From NCBI RefSeq assembly GCF_018141545.1, contig NZ_CP064356.1, positions 3,299,001 to 3,363,000 on the forward strand: a stretch of DNA of 64,000 nt. Direction: 5' to 3'. The notes under the pieces are model-generated. The model was given only the letters and a program-made list of their open reading frames with translations, was not told the DNA's origin and did no database searches. The stretch's first letter is position 1. The number at the start of each line of letters is the position of its first letter. The position numbers and the translations under genes were made by a program. Positions 44,824-53,747 of this stretch are shown here, one piece after another. Source of the stretch: Miltoncostaea oceani. Its GTDB lineage: Bacteria > Actinomycetota > Thermoleophilia > Miltoncostaeales > Miltoncostaeaceae.

Positions 44824-45420
44824 ATGTCCAGCGCCCACGGACTTCTCATCCGATTGGACCACCACATCCGGGCGATCGCGGAGATCCGCGAAGCCCTCGT
44901 CACCGAACTGGAGGGGGAGTCACCAACCCAGGGAGCGTGGCGACGCGTCCCGGTCTTCGACCAGAGCGACTTCCGCTACCCGTGGCCCGACGCGACGGAG
45001 GACGTGATCCCCGCGTTCCACGTATGGCAGGCCCCGTCCGACCTCGGGGGAGGGCTTTTCGGTGTCGGCGTCAATCTCGACCCGACCTCGGTCTTCGGTG
45101 GTCCCCGGAGGTACGCCGGCGTTTTCGTCCTCGGCGCCGAGGGGGGTTCCGCTCGGCACGTGGTCAACTTCAACGAGGACGACCAAGGCGGTTGGGCGGC
45201 GCTCATCAGGGGGGCGGGCGCCAGTGGCCGCGGCTACTTCCGCGTGGGCGATTCGCTGCCGGACGGCTACGAGGCCCTCGAGATCGCGCGCCACTCTGAC
45301 CGACTCGCGAAGGGGTGGGACCGAGCGTGCGTGGTTGCCGGTCCGGATGACGAGATCACGATGCTGACGCACGCGGCGCTGCAGGCCCGCGACCGGGACA
45401 TACGACCGATGGGATCGTGA
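44824..45420 (+). CDS. orphan hypothetical protein, likely acquired
   Basis: A 198-aa protein: N-terminal helical part (HGLLIRLDHHIRAIAEIREALVTELEGE), then a beta-rich globular domain (FRYPWPDATEDVIPAFHVWQAPSDLGGGLFGVGVNLDPTSVFG). No signal peptide, TM helix or recognised motif. GGAGGGG lies 9 bases before ATG 44824. It has its own near-consensus promoter, softer base composition and more T-containing codons than neighbours, and its 3' end abuts a truncated alpha/beta-hydrolase stump, suggesting insertion. Function unknown; a role in defence or immunity would be a guess. Confidence 0.75.
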   Translation: MSSAHGLLIRLDHHIRAIAEIREALVTELEGESPTQGAWRRVPVFDQSDFRYPWPDATEDVIPAFHVWQAPSDLGGGLFGVGVNLDPTSVFGGPRRYAGVFVLGAEGGSARHVVNFNEDDQGGWAALIRGAGASGRGYFRVGDSLPDGYEALEIARHSDRLAKGWDRACVVAGPDDEITMLTHAALQARDRDIRPMGS

Positions 45421-45447
45421 CGCGGTCCTGAGTCCCCGCGCGGAAGC

Positions 45448-45573
45448 TGGGAGGTGCCGGGGAGCCCGCACATCGGCGGGCTGGAGACCCAGCCCGCCGA
45501 GTACGAACGTCGCGTCGCCGGCTTCTTCGACGACGCGCTGGACGTGGGGAGCCCTAGACGCCCCAGCGCTTGA
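45448..45573 (+). pseudogene. C-terminal remnant of an alpha/beta hydrolase
   Basis: Reading from 45448 gives WEVPGSPHIGGLETQPAEYERRVAGFFDDAL, the typical last 30 residues of alpha/beta hydrolases: the catalytic-His loop in ...PHIGGL and then QPxEYERRVxxFF. There is no upstream nucleophile part; the frame is closed by the neighbouring gene's end about 25 bp before. It overlaps the convergent PRC-barrel gene by 20 bp. Likely left after the insertion of the AT-richer gene. Confidence 0.65.
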
Positions 45574-46081
45574 CGGCGACGCGGTTCGGGTCGTCGCCGC
45601 GGTTGATCGCGTCGGCCACCTCGGCCTCGGCGATCTCCGGGGTCGGCGCCGGCGTCGTCTGCCGGGCGCGCACGGCGTCCCAGTAGCCCGTGCGGCCGTA
45701 GTGGCCGTAGGTGCGGTCCTCGTGCTCGCGGGTGAAGTCCTCGTCGCGCTCGAACGAGGGGCCCTCCCTGAGCTGGTCCTTGTCGTACGGCAGGACGAGG
45801 TACTCCTCGCCGTCCACCGACTCCATGCGGACGTCGTCGACGGGGATCATGTGGCGCTTCGTGCCGAACCAGCCGGTCTTCACGGCCAGGTAGCGCACGT
45901 ACGAGCCCTGGTCGTCGACGTAGGCGTCGTCGACCGTGCCAACCTTGTCGCCGCTGCTGTCGCGGACCTCCATGCCCCCCAGGTTCTCCAGGGGCGGGAT
46001 GGACGTCGTGGTCGGATAGTCCTCGGGGCCGAGGAGGCCGCCGGTGTCGTGATCGCGGCGGTCGTCGCGTCGTGTCGTCAT
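45554..46081 (-). CDS. PRC-barrel domain protein
   Basis: A 175-aa protein. Residues about 25-105 are a PRC barrel: LGGMEVRDSSGDKVGTVDDAYVDDQGSYVRYLAVKTGWFG...HMIPVDDVR, found in RNA-processing, photosynthetic and stress proteins. The C-terminus (EHEDRTYGHYGRTGYWDAVR) resembles general-stress YsnF-type tails seen in actinobacteria. Start ATG 46081 with AAGGAGA. Divergent from the next gene. Probably a stress or envelope-associated protein. Confidence 0.85.
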   Translation of the reverse strand: MTTRRDDRRDHDTGGLLGPEDYPTTTSIPPLENLGGMEVRDSSGDKVGTVDDAYVDDQGSYVRYLAVKTGWFGTKRHMIPVDDVRMESVDGEEYLVLPYDKDQLREGPSFERDEDFTREHEDRTYGHYGRTGYWDAVRARQTTPAPTPEIAEAEVADAINRGDDPNRVAVKRWGV

Positions 46082-46205
46082 GTCGCTCTCCTTGAGTGTC
46101 CGTGGGCCCGTGGATCGGGCACCTCTCAAATCGCGAGCTGAGATGGGATTCCCCCACCGCCCCGAAGCCGACCCACCCCCGGGTCCCGGGGGACCTGCCA
46201 CGTTT

Positions 46206-46236
46206 GGATCCGCACGAACCGGGTTCGGACGGATCC
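46206..46236. repeat. 31-bp inverted repeat before LLM/GH13 operon
   Basis: GGATCCGCACGAACC and GGGTTCGGACGGATCC are near-perfect inverted arms (46206-46220, 46221-46236). It lies 20 bp upstream of ATG 46257. It could be a regulator site or a 5'-leader hairpin. The GGTTCG resembles a tRNA T-loop only by chance. Confidence 0.5.
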
Positions 46237-46256
46237 CACCCGGGGATGGATGCGCC

Positions 46257-47216
46257 ATGACGCGCATCGGCTGGCACGCATCCCACGAGCAGATCCCGCC
46301 CGGTCGCCTCCTCGAGGCGGCCCGCCGGGCCCAGGACGCCGGCTTCACCGTCGGGATGTCCTCGGACCACTTCTCCCCGTGGAGCGCCCGCCAGGGCCAC
46401 TCGGGGTTCGCGTGGTCGTGGCTGGGGGCGGCCCTCGCCACCACCGACCTCCCGTTCCGCGTGGTCACCGCACCCGGGCAGCGGTACCACCCGGCGATCC
46501 TCGCCCAGGCCATGGCGACCCTCTGCGAGATGTTCCCGGAGCGGCTCTGGGTCTGCCTCGGGTCGGGGGAGGCGTCGAACGAGCACATCACCGGCGACCG
46601 GTGGCCGCCGAAGCCCGAGCGCAACGCGCGCCTTCGGGAGTGCGTGGACGTCATCCGCGCGCTGCTCGCCGGCGAGGAGGTCACCCACCACGGCCTCGTG
46701 ACGGTCGACCGGGCGCGGCTCTGGAGCCGCCCCGCGACGCCGCCGCCACTCATCGGCGCCGCCGTCAGCGAGGAGACCGCCCGCTGGGCCGGCGGCTGGG
46801 CGGACGGCCTCGTGACGGTCCACCGGCCCCCCGCGACGTTGCGGCGCGTCCTCGACGCGTTCCGCGAGGGCGGCGGGGAGGGGAGGCCCACGGTGCTGCA
46901 GGTGCACGTCTCGTGGGCGCCGACCGAGGACGAGGCCATGGACATCGCGTGGGACCAGTGGCGCAGCAACGCCTTCGCCCCGCCGATCCCGTGGGACCTC
47001 GAGACCGTCGCGCACTTCGACGAGGCCTCCCGGTTCGTGCGGCCCGAGGACGTGCGGGAGTGCGTGCTCGTCTCCAGCGACCTCGGCCGGCACGCGGCGT
47101 GGCTGCAGGAGCTCGCCGCGCTCGGGTTCGACGAGATCAACATCCACCACGTCGGCCAGGAGCAGGACGCGTTCATCGACGCGTTCGGCCGCGACGTGCT
47201 GCCGGCGCTCGCATGA
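46257..47216 (+). CDS. LLM flavin oxidoreductase (TIGR03885-like, non-F420)
   Basis: A 319-aa luciferase-like protein. RIGWHASHEQIPPGRLLEAARRAQDAGFT, CSDHF-like MSSDHFSPWSARQGHSGFAWSWLGAALATT, GSGEASNEHITGDRWPPKPERNARLRECVDVIRALLAGEEVTH and IGAAVSEETARWAGGWADGLVTV closely fit the 'non-F420 flavinoid oxidoreductase' group. Its ATGA overlap with the downstream GH13 gene means they are translated together, a link to trehalose/glucan metabolism is inferred. Substrate unknown. Confidence 0.88.
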   Translation: MTRIGWHASHEQIPPGRLLEAARRAQDAGFTVGMSSDHFSPWSARQGHSGFAWSWLGAALATTDLPFRVVTAPGQRYHPAILAQAMATLCEMFPERLWVCLGSGEASNEHITGDRWPPKPERNARLRECVDVIRALLAGEEVTHHGLVTVDRARLWSRPATPPPLIGAAVSEETARWAGGWADGLVTVHRPPATLRRVLDAFREGGGEGRPTVLQVHVSWAPTEDEAMDIAWDQWRSNAFAPPIPWDLETVAHFDEASRFVRPEDVRECVLVSSDLGRHAAWLQELAALGFDEINIHHVGQEQDAFIDAFGRDVLPALA

Positions 47217-49006
47217 GCCGCACCGTCTCCGGCGACCTGTGGTGGCGCGACGCGATCGTCTACTGCCTCGACGTCCAGACGTTCCTCGACACCGACGGCG
47301 ACGGCCACGGCGACCTCCGCGGCGTCAGCGAGCGCATGGACTACCTCGCCGGGATGGGCGTCACCTGCCTGTGGCTGATGCCGTTCTTCCCGTCCGCCGA
47401 CCGCGACGACGGCTACGACATCCTCGACTTCTACGCCGTCGACCCGCGCCTCGGCACCCTCGGCGACTTCACGGAGATGGTCCGCACCGCGGGCGACCGC
47501 GGCATCCGCGTCGTCGCCGACCTCGTCGTGAACCACACCTCCATCGACCACCCGTGGTTCCGGAGCGCCCGCTCCTCACCCGACTCGCCGTACCGGGACT
47601 GGTACGTCTGGAGCGACGAGAAGCCGCAGGAGCGCCCCGGCGACCTCGTGTTCCCCGACGCCGAGGACTCGAACTGGGCCTACGACGAGGCGGCGGGCGC
47701 CTGGTACCTGCACCGCTTCTACACCGAGCAGCCCGACCTCAACGTCGCGAACCCGCAGGTGCGCGAGGAGATCTCGCGGATCGCGGGCTTCTGGCTGCAG
47801 CAGGGCCTCGCCGGCTTCCGCGTCGACGCCGTCCCCTTCCTCATCGAGCCGTACGGACTCCCGGAGGGGGCGGTCGAGGACCCCCACGACCTGCTCGCCG
47901 ACCTGCGCGCCTACATCGGCCGGCGCCGCGGCGACGCGGTGCTGCTCGGCGAGGTGAACCTGCCCCCGCCCGACCAGGCGGTGTTCTTCGGCGCGGGCCG
48001 CCGGGAGCTGGACATGATGTTCGACTTCCGGGCGATGCAGACGATGTACCTGTCGCTCGCACGCGGCGACGCCGGTCCCCTCGCCGCCGCCCTCGACGCC
48101 CGCATCGACCCGCCCGACGAGTGCGGGTGGGCGGTCTTCGCGCGCAACCACGACGAGCTGACCCTCGACCAGCTCACCGACGACGAGCGCGGCGAGGTGT
48201 TCGCCGCGTTCGGCCCCGACCCCGACCTGCAGCTCTTCGACCGCGGCCTGCGGATGCGCGTGCCGCGGATGATGGGCGGCGACGAGCGGCGGGTCCGCAT
48301 GACCTACTCGCTGGTGTTCTCGCTGCCCGGCGCCCCCGTCGTCTTCTACGGCGAGGAGATCGGGATGGGCGAGAACCGCGACATCCCCGGCCGCCTCGCG
48401 GTGCGCTCCCCGATGCAGTGGTCCGACGGCCCGAACGCCGGGTTCTCGACGGCCGCCCCCGGCGACCTGTGCCGCCCGGTCACGGACGCCCCCGGCTTCG
48501 ACGCGGCGGCGGTCAACGTGGCGGCGCAGCGCCGCGACGAGGGGTCGCTGCTGAACTGGTTCGAGCGGCTCATCCGCCGGCGGCGGGAGTCGCCCGAGGT
48601 CGGCCACGGCGAGCACCGGCGGATCGACGCCGGCGACCCCGCCGTGCTCGCCCACGTGTGCGCGTGGGAGGGGCGGTCGCTGGCGTTCGTCCACAACCTG
48701 GCGGGGCGGCCGGCGCGGGCCGACCTCGGGGACCTCGCCCGCGGCGGGGTGGACGGCCTCGACGACCTCTTCGGCCGCCGCGACGCCGTCACCGAGGGCG
48801 ACGACGGGCTCGTCATCGACCTCGAGCCCTACGGCCACCGCTGGTTCGCGGTGCGCCACGGCGCGGCGCCGTCCGCGGAGCTGGCGGGGTCGAGCCGCGA
48901 CGCGCTCTACGCCCGGGCGCGGGACCTGGAGATCCCCGGCCGGTCGGACATGACCCGCGACGAGCTCGCCGTCGCGATCACCCGCCGCACCGGGGCGGAG
49001 GGCTAG
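47213..49006 (+). CDS. GH13 alpha-amylase/trehalose-synthase-like, with C-terminal Rho-N-like motif
   Basis: A 597-aa enzyme: GH13 (beta/alpha)8 with conserved VVNHT, nucleophile Asp in FRVDAVPF, acid/base Glu in LLGEVNLP and NHDE; closest to trehalose synthase/amylase types (WWRDAIVYCLDV, RDDGYDILDFYAVDP). The last 35 residues (ALYARARDLEIPGRSDMTRDELAVAI) strongly resemble the Rho N-terminal/SAP-like three-helix motif, rare on a carbohydrate enzyme. ATG overlaps the upstream LLM stop. Its stop overlaps the convergent glucosidase stop by a few bp. Reaction could be maltose-trehalose isomerisation or glucan hydrolysis. Confidence 0.88.
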   Translation: MSRTVSGDLWWRDAIVYCLDVQTFLDTDGDGHGDLRGVSERMDYLAGMGVTCLWLMPFFPSADRDDGYDILDFYAVDPRLGTLGDFTEMVRTAGDRGIRVVADLVVNHTSIDHPWFRSARSSPDSPYRDWYVWSDEKPQERPGDLVFPDAEDSNWAYDEAAGAWYLHRFYTEQPDLNVANPQVREEISRIAGFWLQQGLAGFRVDAVPFLIEPYGLPEGAVEDPHDLLADLRAYIGRRRGDAVLLGEVNLPPPDQAVFFGAGRRELDMMFDFRAMQTMYLSLARGDAGPLAAALDARIDPPDECGWAVFARNHDELTLDQLTDDERGEVFAAFGPDPDLQLFDRGLRMRVPRMMGGDERRVRMTYSLVFSLPGAPVVFYGEEIGMGENRDIPGRLAVRSPMQWSDGPNAGFSTAAPGDLCRPVTDAPGFDAAAVNVAAQRRDEGSLLNWFERLIRRRRESPEVGHGEHRRIDAGDPAVLAHVCAWEGRSLAFVHNLAGRPARADLGDLARGGVDGLDDLFGRRDAVTEGDDGLVIDLEPYGHRWFAVRHGAAPSAELAGSSRDALYARARDLEIPGRSDMTRDELAVAITRRTGAEG

Positions 49007-50559
49007 CCGAGGCGGACGATGACGCCCTCGTCGGGGGCGATGCCGAGGGCGCGCACGTCGACGTCGTCCTCGACGCGGTCGGGGTCGGTGGAGAGCTCGA
49101 GCCGCGGGACGCCGGCGCCCGGCAGGTCGAGGTCGAGGCGCACCGCCTCGCGGGACATGTTGATCGCGATGAGCAGCCGCTCCCCCGGCGCCTCGCGCAC
49201 CCACGCCAGCACCCCCGGTCCCGCGTCGAGGAGGGCCTGGGCGCCGTCGGGCGACAACGCCGGGGCCGAGCGCCGCAGGGCGATCAGCCGCCGCCACAAC
49301 GACAGGTCGGACCGTGGATCGACCCGTTGCGCGGCGACGGCGAGGCGCTCGGCGTCCCCGACGATCGGCAGCCACGGCTCGCCGGTGGTGAACCCGGCGC
49401 CGGGCCCCGCCACCGACGGGCGCTCCCACGGGATCGGCGCCCGCTCGGGGTCCCGGCCGTCGAGGTCCACGATCCGGTCCGCGGGGACGTGCGCGTCGGG
49501 CAGGCCGAGCTCCTGCCCCTGGAACAGGAACGCGGTCCCGCGCAGGCCGAGCAGCAGCAACGCCGCCGCGCGGGCCCGCGCCGGCCCGTGTCCCCCGTCG
49601 TCCCACCGGGTCGCGACGCGCGGGTGGTCGTGGTTCTCGAGGCACCACGTCGGCCACGCGGCGCCCGTCGCCAGGCGCGTGAACTCGTCGATGACGTCGT
49701 GGAAGCGGGCGGCGTCCCAGGGGCAGCGCAGGAACACGAAGTCGTGCGCCAGGTGCAGCTCGTCGCCCGAGGTGAGGAACGTGACGAGGCGGCGCTGGTC
49801 GAGGACGTAGACCTCGCCCACCGCCATGCGGTCGTCGTACCCGTCGAGCAGGGCGCGGACGCGGCGCATGATCGCGTGCCCCGCCGGCCAGTCCTGGTCG
49901 CGCGGCCACTCCCCGGCGCCGGCGGGTGCGTCGGGTTCCTTGCCGAGGTCCTGGACGACGTCGATGCGGAACCCGTCGACGCCGCGGTCGAGCCAGAACC
50001 GCAGGGTGTCGAGCATCGCGTCGGCGACGGCGGGGTTCGCCCAGTTCAGGTCGGGTTGCTCCACCGCGAACGAGTGCAGGTACCACTGCCCCGTCGCCGG
50101 GTCGTGGGTCCACGCCGGGCCGCCGAACGTCGACTCCCAGTCGTTCGGCGGCAGGCCGCCGGGGCGCCCGTCGCGCCACACGTACCAGTCGCGGTGCGGG
50201 TCGTCCCGGGAGGACCGCGACGCGACGAACCACGGGTGGGCGTCGGAGGAGTGGTTCGGGACCCAGTCGATGATCACCCGGATGCCGAGGGCGTGGGCCT
50301 CCCCGACGAGGGTGTCGAAGGTCGCCATGTCCCCGAAGACGGGGTCGACGCCCGTGTAGTCGGCGACGTCGTAGCCGAAGTCCACCATCGGCGACGGGTA
50401 GAACGGCGACAGCCAGAGGGCGTCGACGCCGAGCCGCGCGAGGTGGCCGAGGCGGCGGACGACCCCGTCGAGGTCGCCGACGCCGTCGCCGTCGGCGTCG
50501 GCGAAGCTGCGCGGGTACACCTGGTACACGACCGCGCTCTTCCACCAAGGTGTCGTCAT
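49003..50559 (-). CDS. GH13 alpha-glucosidase/oligo-1,6-glucosidase
   Basis: A 518-aa GH13 enzyme: WWKSAVVYQVYPRSFADADGDGVGDLDGV, region I DWVPNHSSD, nucleophile GFRIDVVQDL, acid Glu in AVGEVYV, and LENHDHPR. The pattern is that of exo-acting alpha-glucosidases (QVYPRSF). It releases glucose from alpha-glucans or sucrose-like substrates. No signal peptide, so intracellular. The upstream GTG 50568 is an alternative; ATG 50559 precedes TTPWWKS. Convergent with the trehalose-synthase-like gene. Confidence 0.9.
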   Translation of the reverse strand: MTTPWWKSAVVYQVYPRSFADADGDGVGDLDGVVRRLGHLARLGVDALWLSPFYPSPMVDFGYDVADYTGVDPVFGDMATFDTLVGEAHALGIRVIIDWVPNHSSDAHPWFVASRSSRDDPHRDWYVWRDGRPGGLPPNDWESTFGGPAWTHDPATGQWYLHSFAVEQPDLNWANPAVADAMLDTLRFWLDRGVDGFRIDVVQDLGKEPDAPAGAGEWPRDQDWPAGHAIMRRVRALLDGYDDRMAVGEVYVLDQRRLVTFLTSGDELHLAHDFVFLRCPWDAARFHDVIDEFTRLATGAAWPTWCLENHDHPRVATRWDDGGHGPARARAAALLLLGLRGTAFLFQGQELGLPDAHVPADRIVDLDGRDPERAPIPWERPSVAGPGAGFTTGEPWLPIVGDAERLAVAAQRVDPRSDLSLWRRLIALRRSAPALSPDGAQALLDAGPGVLAWVREAPGERLLIAINMSREAVRLDLDLPGAGVPRLELSTDPDRVEDDVDVRALGIAPDEGVIVRLG

Positions 50560-50605
50560 CGCGGCCACAGGTACCCCGCGGGGCGGGGGGCGACGCGCCG
50601 GCGGG

Positions 50606-51013
50606 TCAGGTGCCCGGCGGGCAGGCGAGGTCGGGCTTCTCGCCCGACAGGAACGACCAGTCGCCGAGCTCGGTGAGCGTGGCGCAGATGACGGGGACGG
50701 CGGCGGCGGCGCTGCCCGCCTGGGCGGAGCGGCGTGCCGCGACGAGGGCGGCGGCCCGCGCCTCGCGGGCGCTCTGGGCCTGCGCGGCGGCGCCGGCGGC
50801 GGCCTCCGCGCGGACCGCCCGGACGTCGGACCCCGTGGCGAGCCCCACCGCGCCCGGCCACGCGAGGATCAGCAGGTTCAGGGCGAGCGACACCGCGAGG
50901 AGCACCCCGCCGCCGATCATCCACCAGCGCCGGTGGCGCTCGCGCGCCTCCGCCCGCAGCTCGGCCTCGATCTGCATCCGCAGGGCGTCCGTGGTACCGC
51001 CCGGAGCGACCAT
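50606..51013 (-). CDS. single-TM hypothetical protein with coiled-coil Ala-rich segment
   Basis: A 135-aa protein: a cytoplasmic N-terminus, one TM helix near 30-55 (WWMIGGGVLLAVSLALNLLILAW), then a highly Ala/Arg-rich helix (AVRAEAAAGAAAQAQSAREARAAALVAARRSAQ) and a short C-terminal domain with two Cys. The start is ATG 51013, with GAGGG 5 bases upstream; ATG 51025 would add MRDA. No function recognised. It is divergent from the betaine-type ABC operon. Confidence 0.7.
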   Translation of the reverse strand: MVAPGGTTDALRMQIEAELRAEARERHRRWWMIGGGVLLAVSLALNLLILAWPGAVGLATGSDVRAVRAEAAAGAAAQAQSAREARAAALVAARRSAQAGSAAAAVPVICATLTELGDWSFLSGEKPDLACPPGT

Positions 51014-51154
51014 CGCGTCCCTCATGGCGTCCCTGTTCGCCGTCCCGCGCCGGATCCCTGGCGTGGGATCGGGCCGCGCGGGTAGGGTCTCCAGGCTGGC
51101 CCCCGGGCCGCAGGACCGGCTTTCCCGAGCACCCGACCCGCGGAGGATCCACCG

Positions 51155-52318
51155 GTGGCGCCCATGAGCACCCCGGAGAACGGCGCGACGGCGACCCCGA
51201 GACCGGCGATCCGGCTGGAGGGGATCACGAAGCGGTTCCCGGGATCCGCACGCCCCGCCGTCGACCACCTCGACCTCGAGATCCCCCGCGGATCGATCGT
51301 CGCGTTGATCGGCCCGTCGGGGTGCGGCAAGACGACGACGCTGCGGATGATCAACCGCCTGATCGAGCCGACGTCGGGCCGGATCGAGATCGAGGGCGAG
51401 GACGTGACGGGCACGCCCGTCACGCGCCTGCGGCGCGGGATCGGCTACGTCATCCAGCAGGTCGGGTTGTTCCCGCACCGCACGATCGCCCAGAACATCG
51501 CGACCGTCCCCCACTCCCTCGGGTGGGACAAGGAGCGCATCCGCGCCCGCATCGACGAGCTCGTGACGCTCGTCGGGCTCGACCCCGAGATGCTGTCGCG
51601 GTACCCCGACGAGCTGTCGGGCGGCCAGCAGCAGCGCGTCGGCGTCGCCCGCGCCCTCGCCGCCGACCCGCCGGTGCTGTTGATGGACGAGCCCTTCGGC
51701 GCCGTCGACCCGATCGTGCGGGGACGGCTGCAGGACGAGCTGCTCGGCCTGCAGGCCCGTGTGCAGAAGACGATCGTGATCGTCACCCACGACATCGACG
51801 AGGCCATCAAGCTCGCCGACCGGATCGCCCTCCTGAACGTCGGCGGCATCATCGAGCAGTACGCCCCGCCCGACGAGATCCTCGCGGCGCCGGCGTCGGA
51901 GTTCGTCGAGCGCTTCGTGGGCGACGACCGCAGCTCGAAGCGCCTGACGCTCGCGCACGTCGCCGACCTGCCCTTCAACAAGGGTCCCGTGATCGACGTC
52001 GACGCGTCCGCCGACGACGCCCGCGAGGCCATGGCGACGCACCGCACCGACTGGATCGGCCTCGTCGACGACGGGACGTTCCTCGGGTGGGTCGACGGCC
52101 GCGGCCTCGACGGCGGGGGCGGCGTGCGGGACCTGCCGCGGGAGCGGCCCGCGGCGCAGGTGACGCCGGACAGCACGCTGCGCGAGGCGATGGAGATCAT
52201 CATGACCTCCAGCACCTCGGTGGCGGTGATCGACGACGACGGTGGCTTCGGCGGCGTGGTGACCCTGGAGGGCATCCGCGCCTGCCTGGCGGAGGGAGTC
52301 CCGGAGCAGGTCGCGTGA
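51155..52318 (+). CDS. betaine/choline ABC transporter ATPase (ProV/OpuCA type)
   Basis: A 387-aa protein: Walker A LIGPSGCGKTTTLR, signature LSGGQQQRVGVARAL, Walker B VLLMDEPFGAVDP, and two CBS-type segments at the C-terminus (about 270-380; e.g., STSVAVIDDDGGFGGVVT). ProV/OpuCA ATPases import glycine betaine, carnitine or choline for osmoprotection; the CBS part senses ionic strength. GTG 51155 is preceded by GGAGG. It begins a four-gene operon with 4-bp overlaps throughout. Confidence 0.93.
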   Translation: MAPMSTPENGATATPRPAIRLEGITKRFPGSARPAVDHLDLEIPRGSIVALIGPSGCGKTTTLRMINRLIEPTSGRIEIEGEDVTGTPVTRLRRGIGYVIQQVGLFPHRTIAQNIATVPHSLGWDKERIRARIDELVTLVGLDPEMLSRYPDELSGGQQQRVGVARALAADPPVLLMDEPFGAVDPIVRGRLQDELLGLQARVQKTIVIVTHDIDEAIKLADRIALLNVGGIIEQYAPPDEILAAPASEFVERFVGDDRSSKRLTLAHVADLPFNKGPVIDVDASADDAREAMATHRTDWIGLVDDGTFLGWVDGRGLDGGGGVRDLPRERPAAQVTPDSTLREAMEIIMTSSTSVAVIDDDGGFGGVVTLEGIRACLAEGVPEQVA

Positions 52319-52995
52319 TCCTCCCGCTGCAGGCGGGCTCGAGCGAGCCCCTCGTCCGCTGGAACTACATCCGCGACCAGTGGGACGACATCCAGGCGGC
52401 GCTGATCGACCACATCCAGCTCACCGTCATCTCGGTGCTGCTCGGCCTGGTCCTGTCCGCCGGCCTCGCCGCCCTCGCGTTGCGCTACCGCTGGACCGCC
52501 GGTCCGATCACGACCATCTCGGCCGTGATCTACACCATCCCGAGCGTCGCGCTGTTCGGGATCCTGGTGCCCTACACCGGCCTGTCGAAGACGCCCGCCG
52601 TCATCGCCCTCACCGGCTACACGTTCCTGATCCTCATCACGGCCATCATGTCCGGGTTCCGGTCGGTGCCGCGCCCGGTGCGCGAGGCCGCCGACGGCAT
52701 GGGCCTCTCGCCGCGCACGCGCGTGCTGACGGTCGAGCTGCCCCTGGCGCTGCCGTACATCATCACCGGGATCCGGGTGGCGACCGTGACGACCGTCGGC
52801 CTGGTCACGATCGCGTCGATCATCGGTCAGGGCGGGCTGGGCGACCTGATCCTCGACGGGCTGCGCCGCACCTACTGGACCCCGATGATCGTCGGCGCGG
52901 TCCTGTCGGTGGTGCTGGCGCTGGTGCTCGACCTCGGCATCTGGCTGCTCGGCCGGGCGGTGACGCCGTGGACCCGGCGGGGGCGGGCGGCGTGA
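52315..52995 (+). CDS. betaine/choline ABC permease 1 (OpuCB-like)
   Basis: A 226-aa permease with about five TM helices: LTVISVLLGLVLSAGLAALAL, YTIPSVALFGILVPYTGL, EAADGMGLSPRTRVLTVELPLALPYIITGIRVATV and TIASIIGQGGLGDLI; the EAADGMG...LP coupling loop contacts the ATPase. GTG overlaps proV stop as GTGA. Confidence 0.92.
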   Translation: MILPLQAGSSEPLVRWNYIRDQWDDIQAALIDHIQLTVISVLLGLVLSAGLAALALRYRWTAGPITTISAVIYTIPSVALFGILVPYTGLSKTPAVIALTGYTFLILITAIMSGFRSVPRPVREAADGMGLSPRTRVLTVELPLALPYIITGIRVATVTTVGLVTIASIIGQGGLGDLILDGLRRTYWTPMIVGAVLSVVLALVLDLGIWLLGRAVTPWTRRGRAA

Positions 52996-53747
52996 ACCTC
53001 ATCGCCCCCCTCCAGGGGGTCTCCGTGCCGCGGAACATCGGGCTCTGGGAGTGGTTCTCCAACGGGGAGACCTGGACCGGCGAGGGCGGCATCCTGAGCT
53101 CGGTGGTGGAGACGCTGACCCTCTGCGCCGTCGTGCTCGCCGTGTCGATCGCCATCGCCGTGCCGCTCGCCGCGGTGCTCGCCCACCACCGCCGCGCCGA
53201 GCTCGGGGCCACCTGGATCCTCAACATCGGCCGCGCGATCCCGACGTTCGCGATCGCCGGCCTCCTCGTCCCGATCTCCCTGACGCAGGGCTACGGGTTC
53301 GAGCCGTGGCCGATCGGGATCGCGCTGACGATGCTCGCGCTGCCCCCGATCTTCCTCACCACGTACACGGCGGTGCGGCAGACCGACCCCGGTGCGGTGG
53401 ACGCCGCGCGTGCGATGGGATTCACAGAACGCGACGTACTGGTCCGCGTAGAGTTGGCGCTCGGCGTGGGGCTGATCCTGGGTGGCATCCGCGTGGCCGC
53501 CGTCCAGGTGGTCGCCACGGAGCCGATCCGGGCGTTCCTCGGAGGTGAGGGCCTCGGCCGGTACGTGCGGGACGGGCTGGGACAGAACAACGACAGTCTC
53601 CTCATCGGAGGGGCGATCCTCGTGGCGGGGCTGGCGACGCTCACCGGTCTGGCGTTCGGAGCGCTCGAGCGCGTCGCCCTCCCGCGGGGGTTCCGCCGGC
53701 TGAGGCAGGTGCAGGTGCAGAACACTCGAACGGGGGTAGCTCGATGA
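52992..53747 (+). CDS. betaine/choline ABC permease 2 (OpuCD-like)
   Basis: A 251-aa permease: TLTLCAVVLAVSIAIAVPLAAVLAHHRRAE, NIGRAIPTFAIAGLLVPIS, DAARAMGFTERDVLVRVELALGVGLILGGIRVAAVQVVATEPIRAFLGGEGLGRYV; together with the previous permease it forms the channel. GTG overlaps as GTGA. Confidence 0.92.
   Translation: MNLIAPLQGVSVPRNIGLWEWFSNGETWTGEGGILSSVVETLTLCAVVLAVSIAIAVPLAAVLAHHRRAELGATWILNIGRAIPTFAIAGLLVPISLTQGYGFEPWPIGIALTMLALPPIFLTTYTAVRQTDPGAVDAARAMGFTERDVLVRVELALGVGLILGGIRVAAVQVVATEPIRAFLGGEGLGRYVRDGLGQNNDSLLIGGAILVAGLATLTGLAFGALERVALPRGFRRLRQVQVQNTRTGVAR

Noticed and set aside
46215-46230. tRNA T-loop-like GGTTCG
   Set aside because: No acceptor or anticodon arms around it; the bases belong to the inverted repeat.
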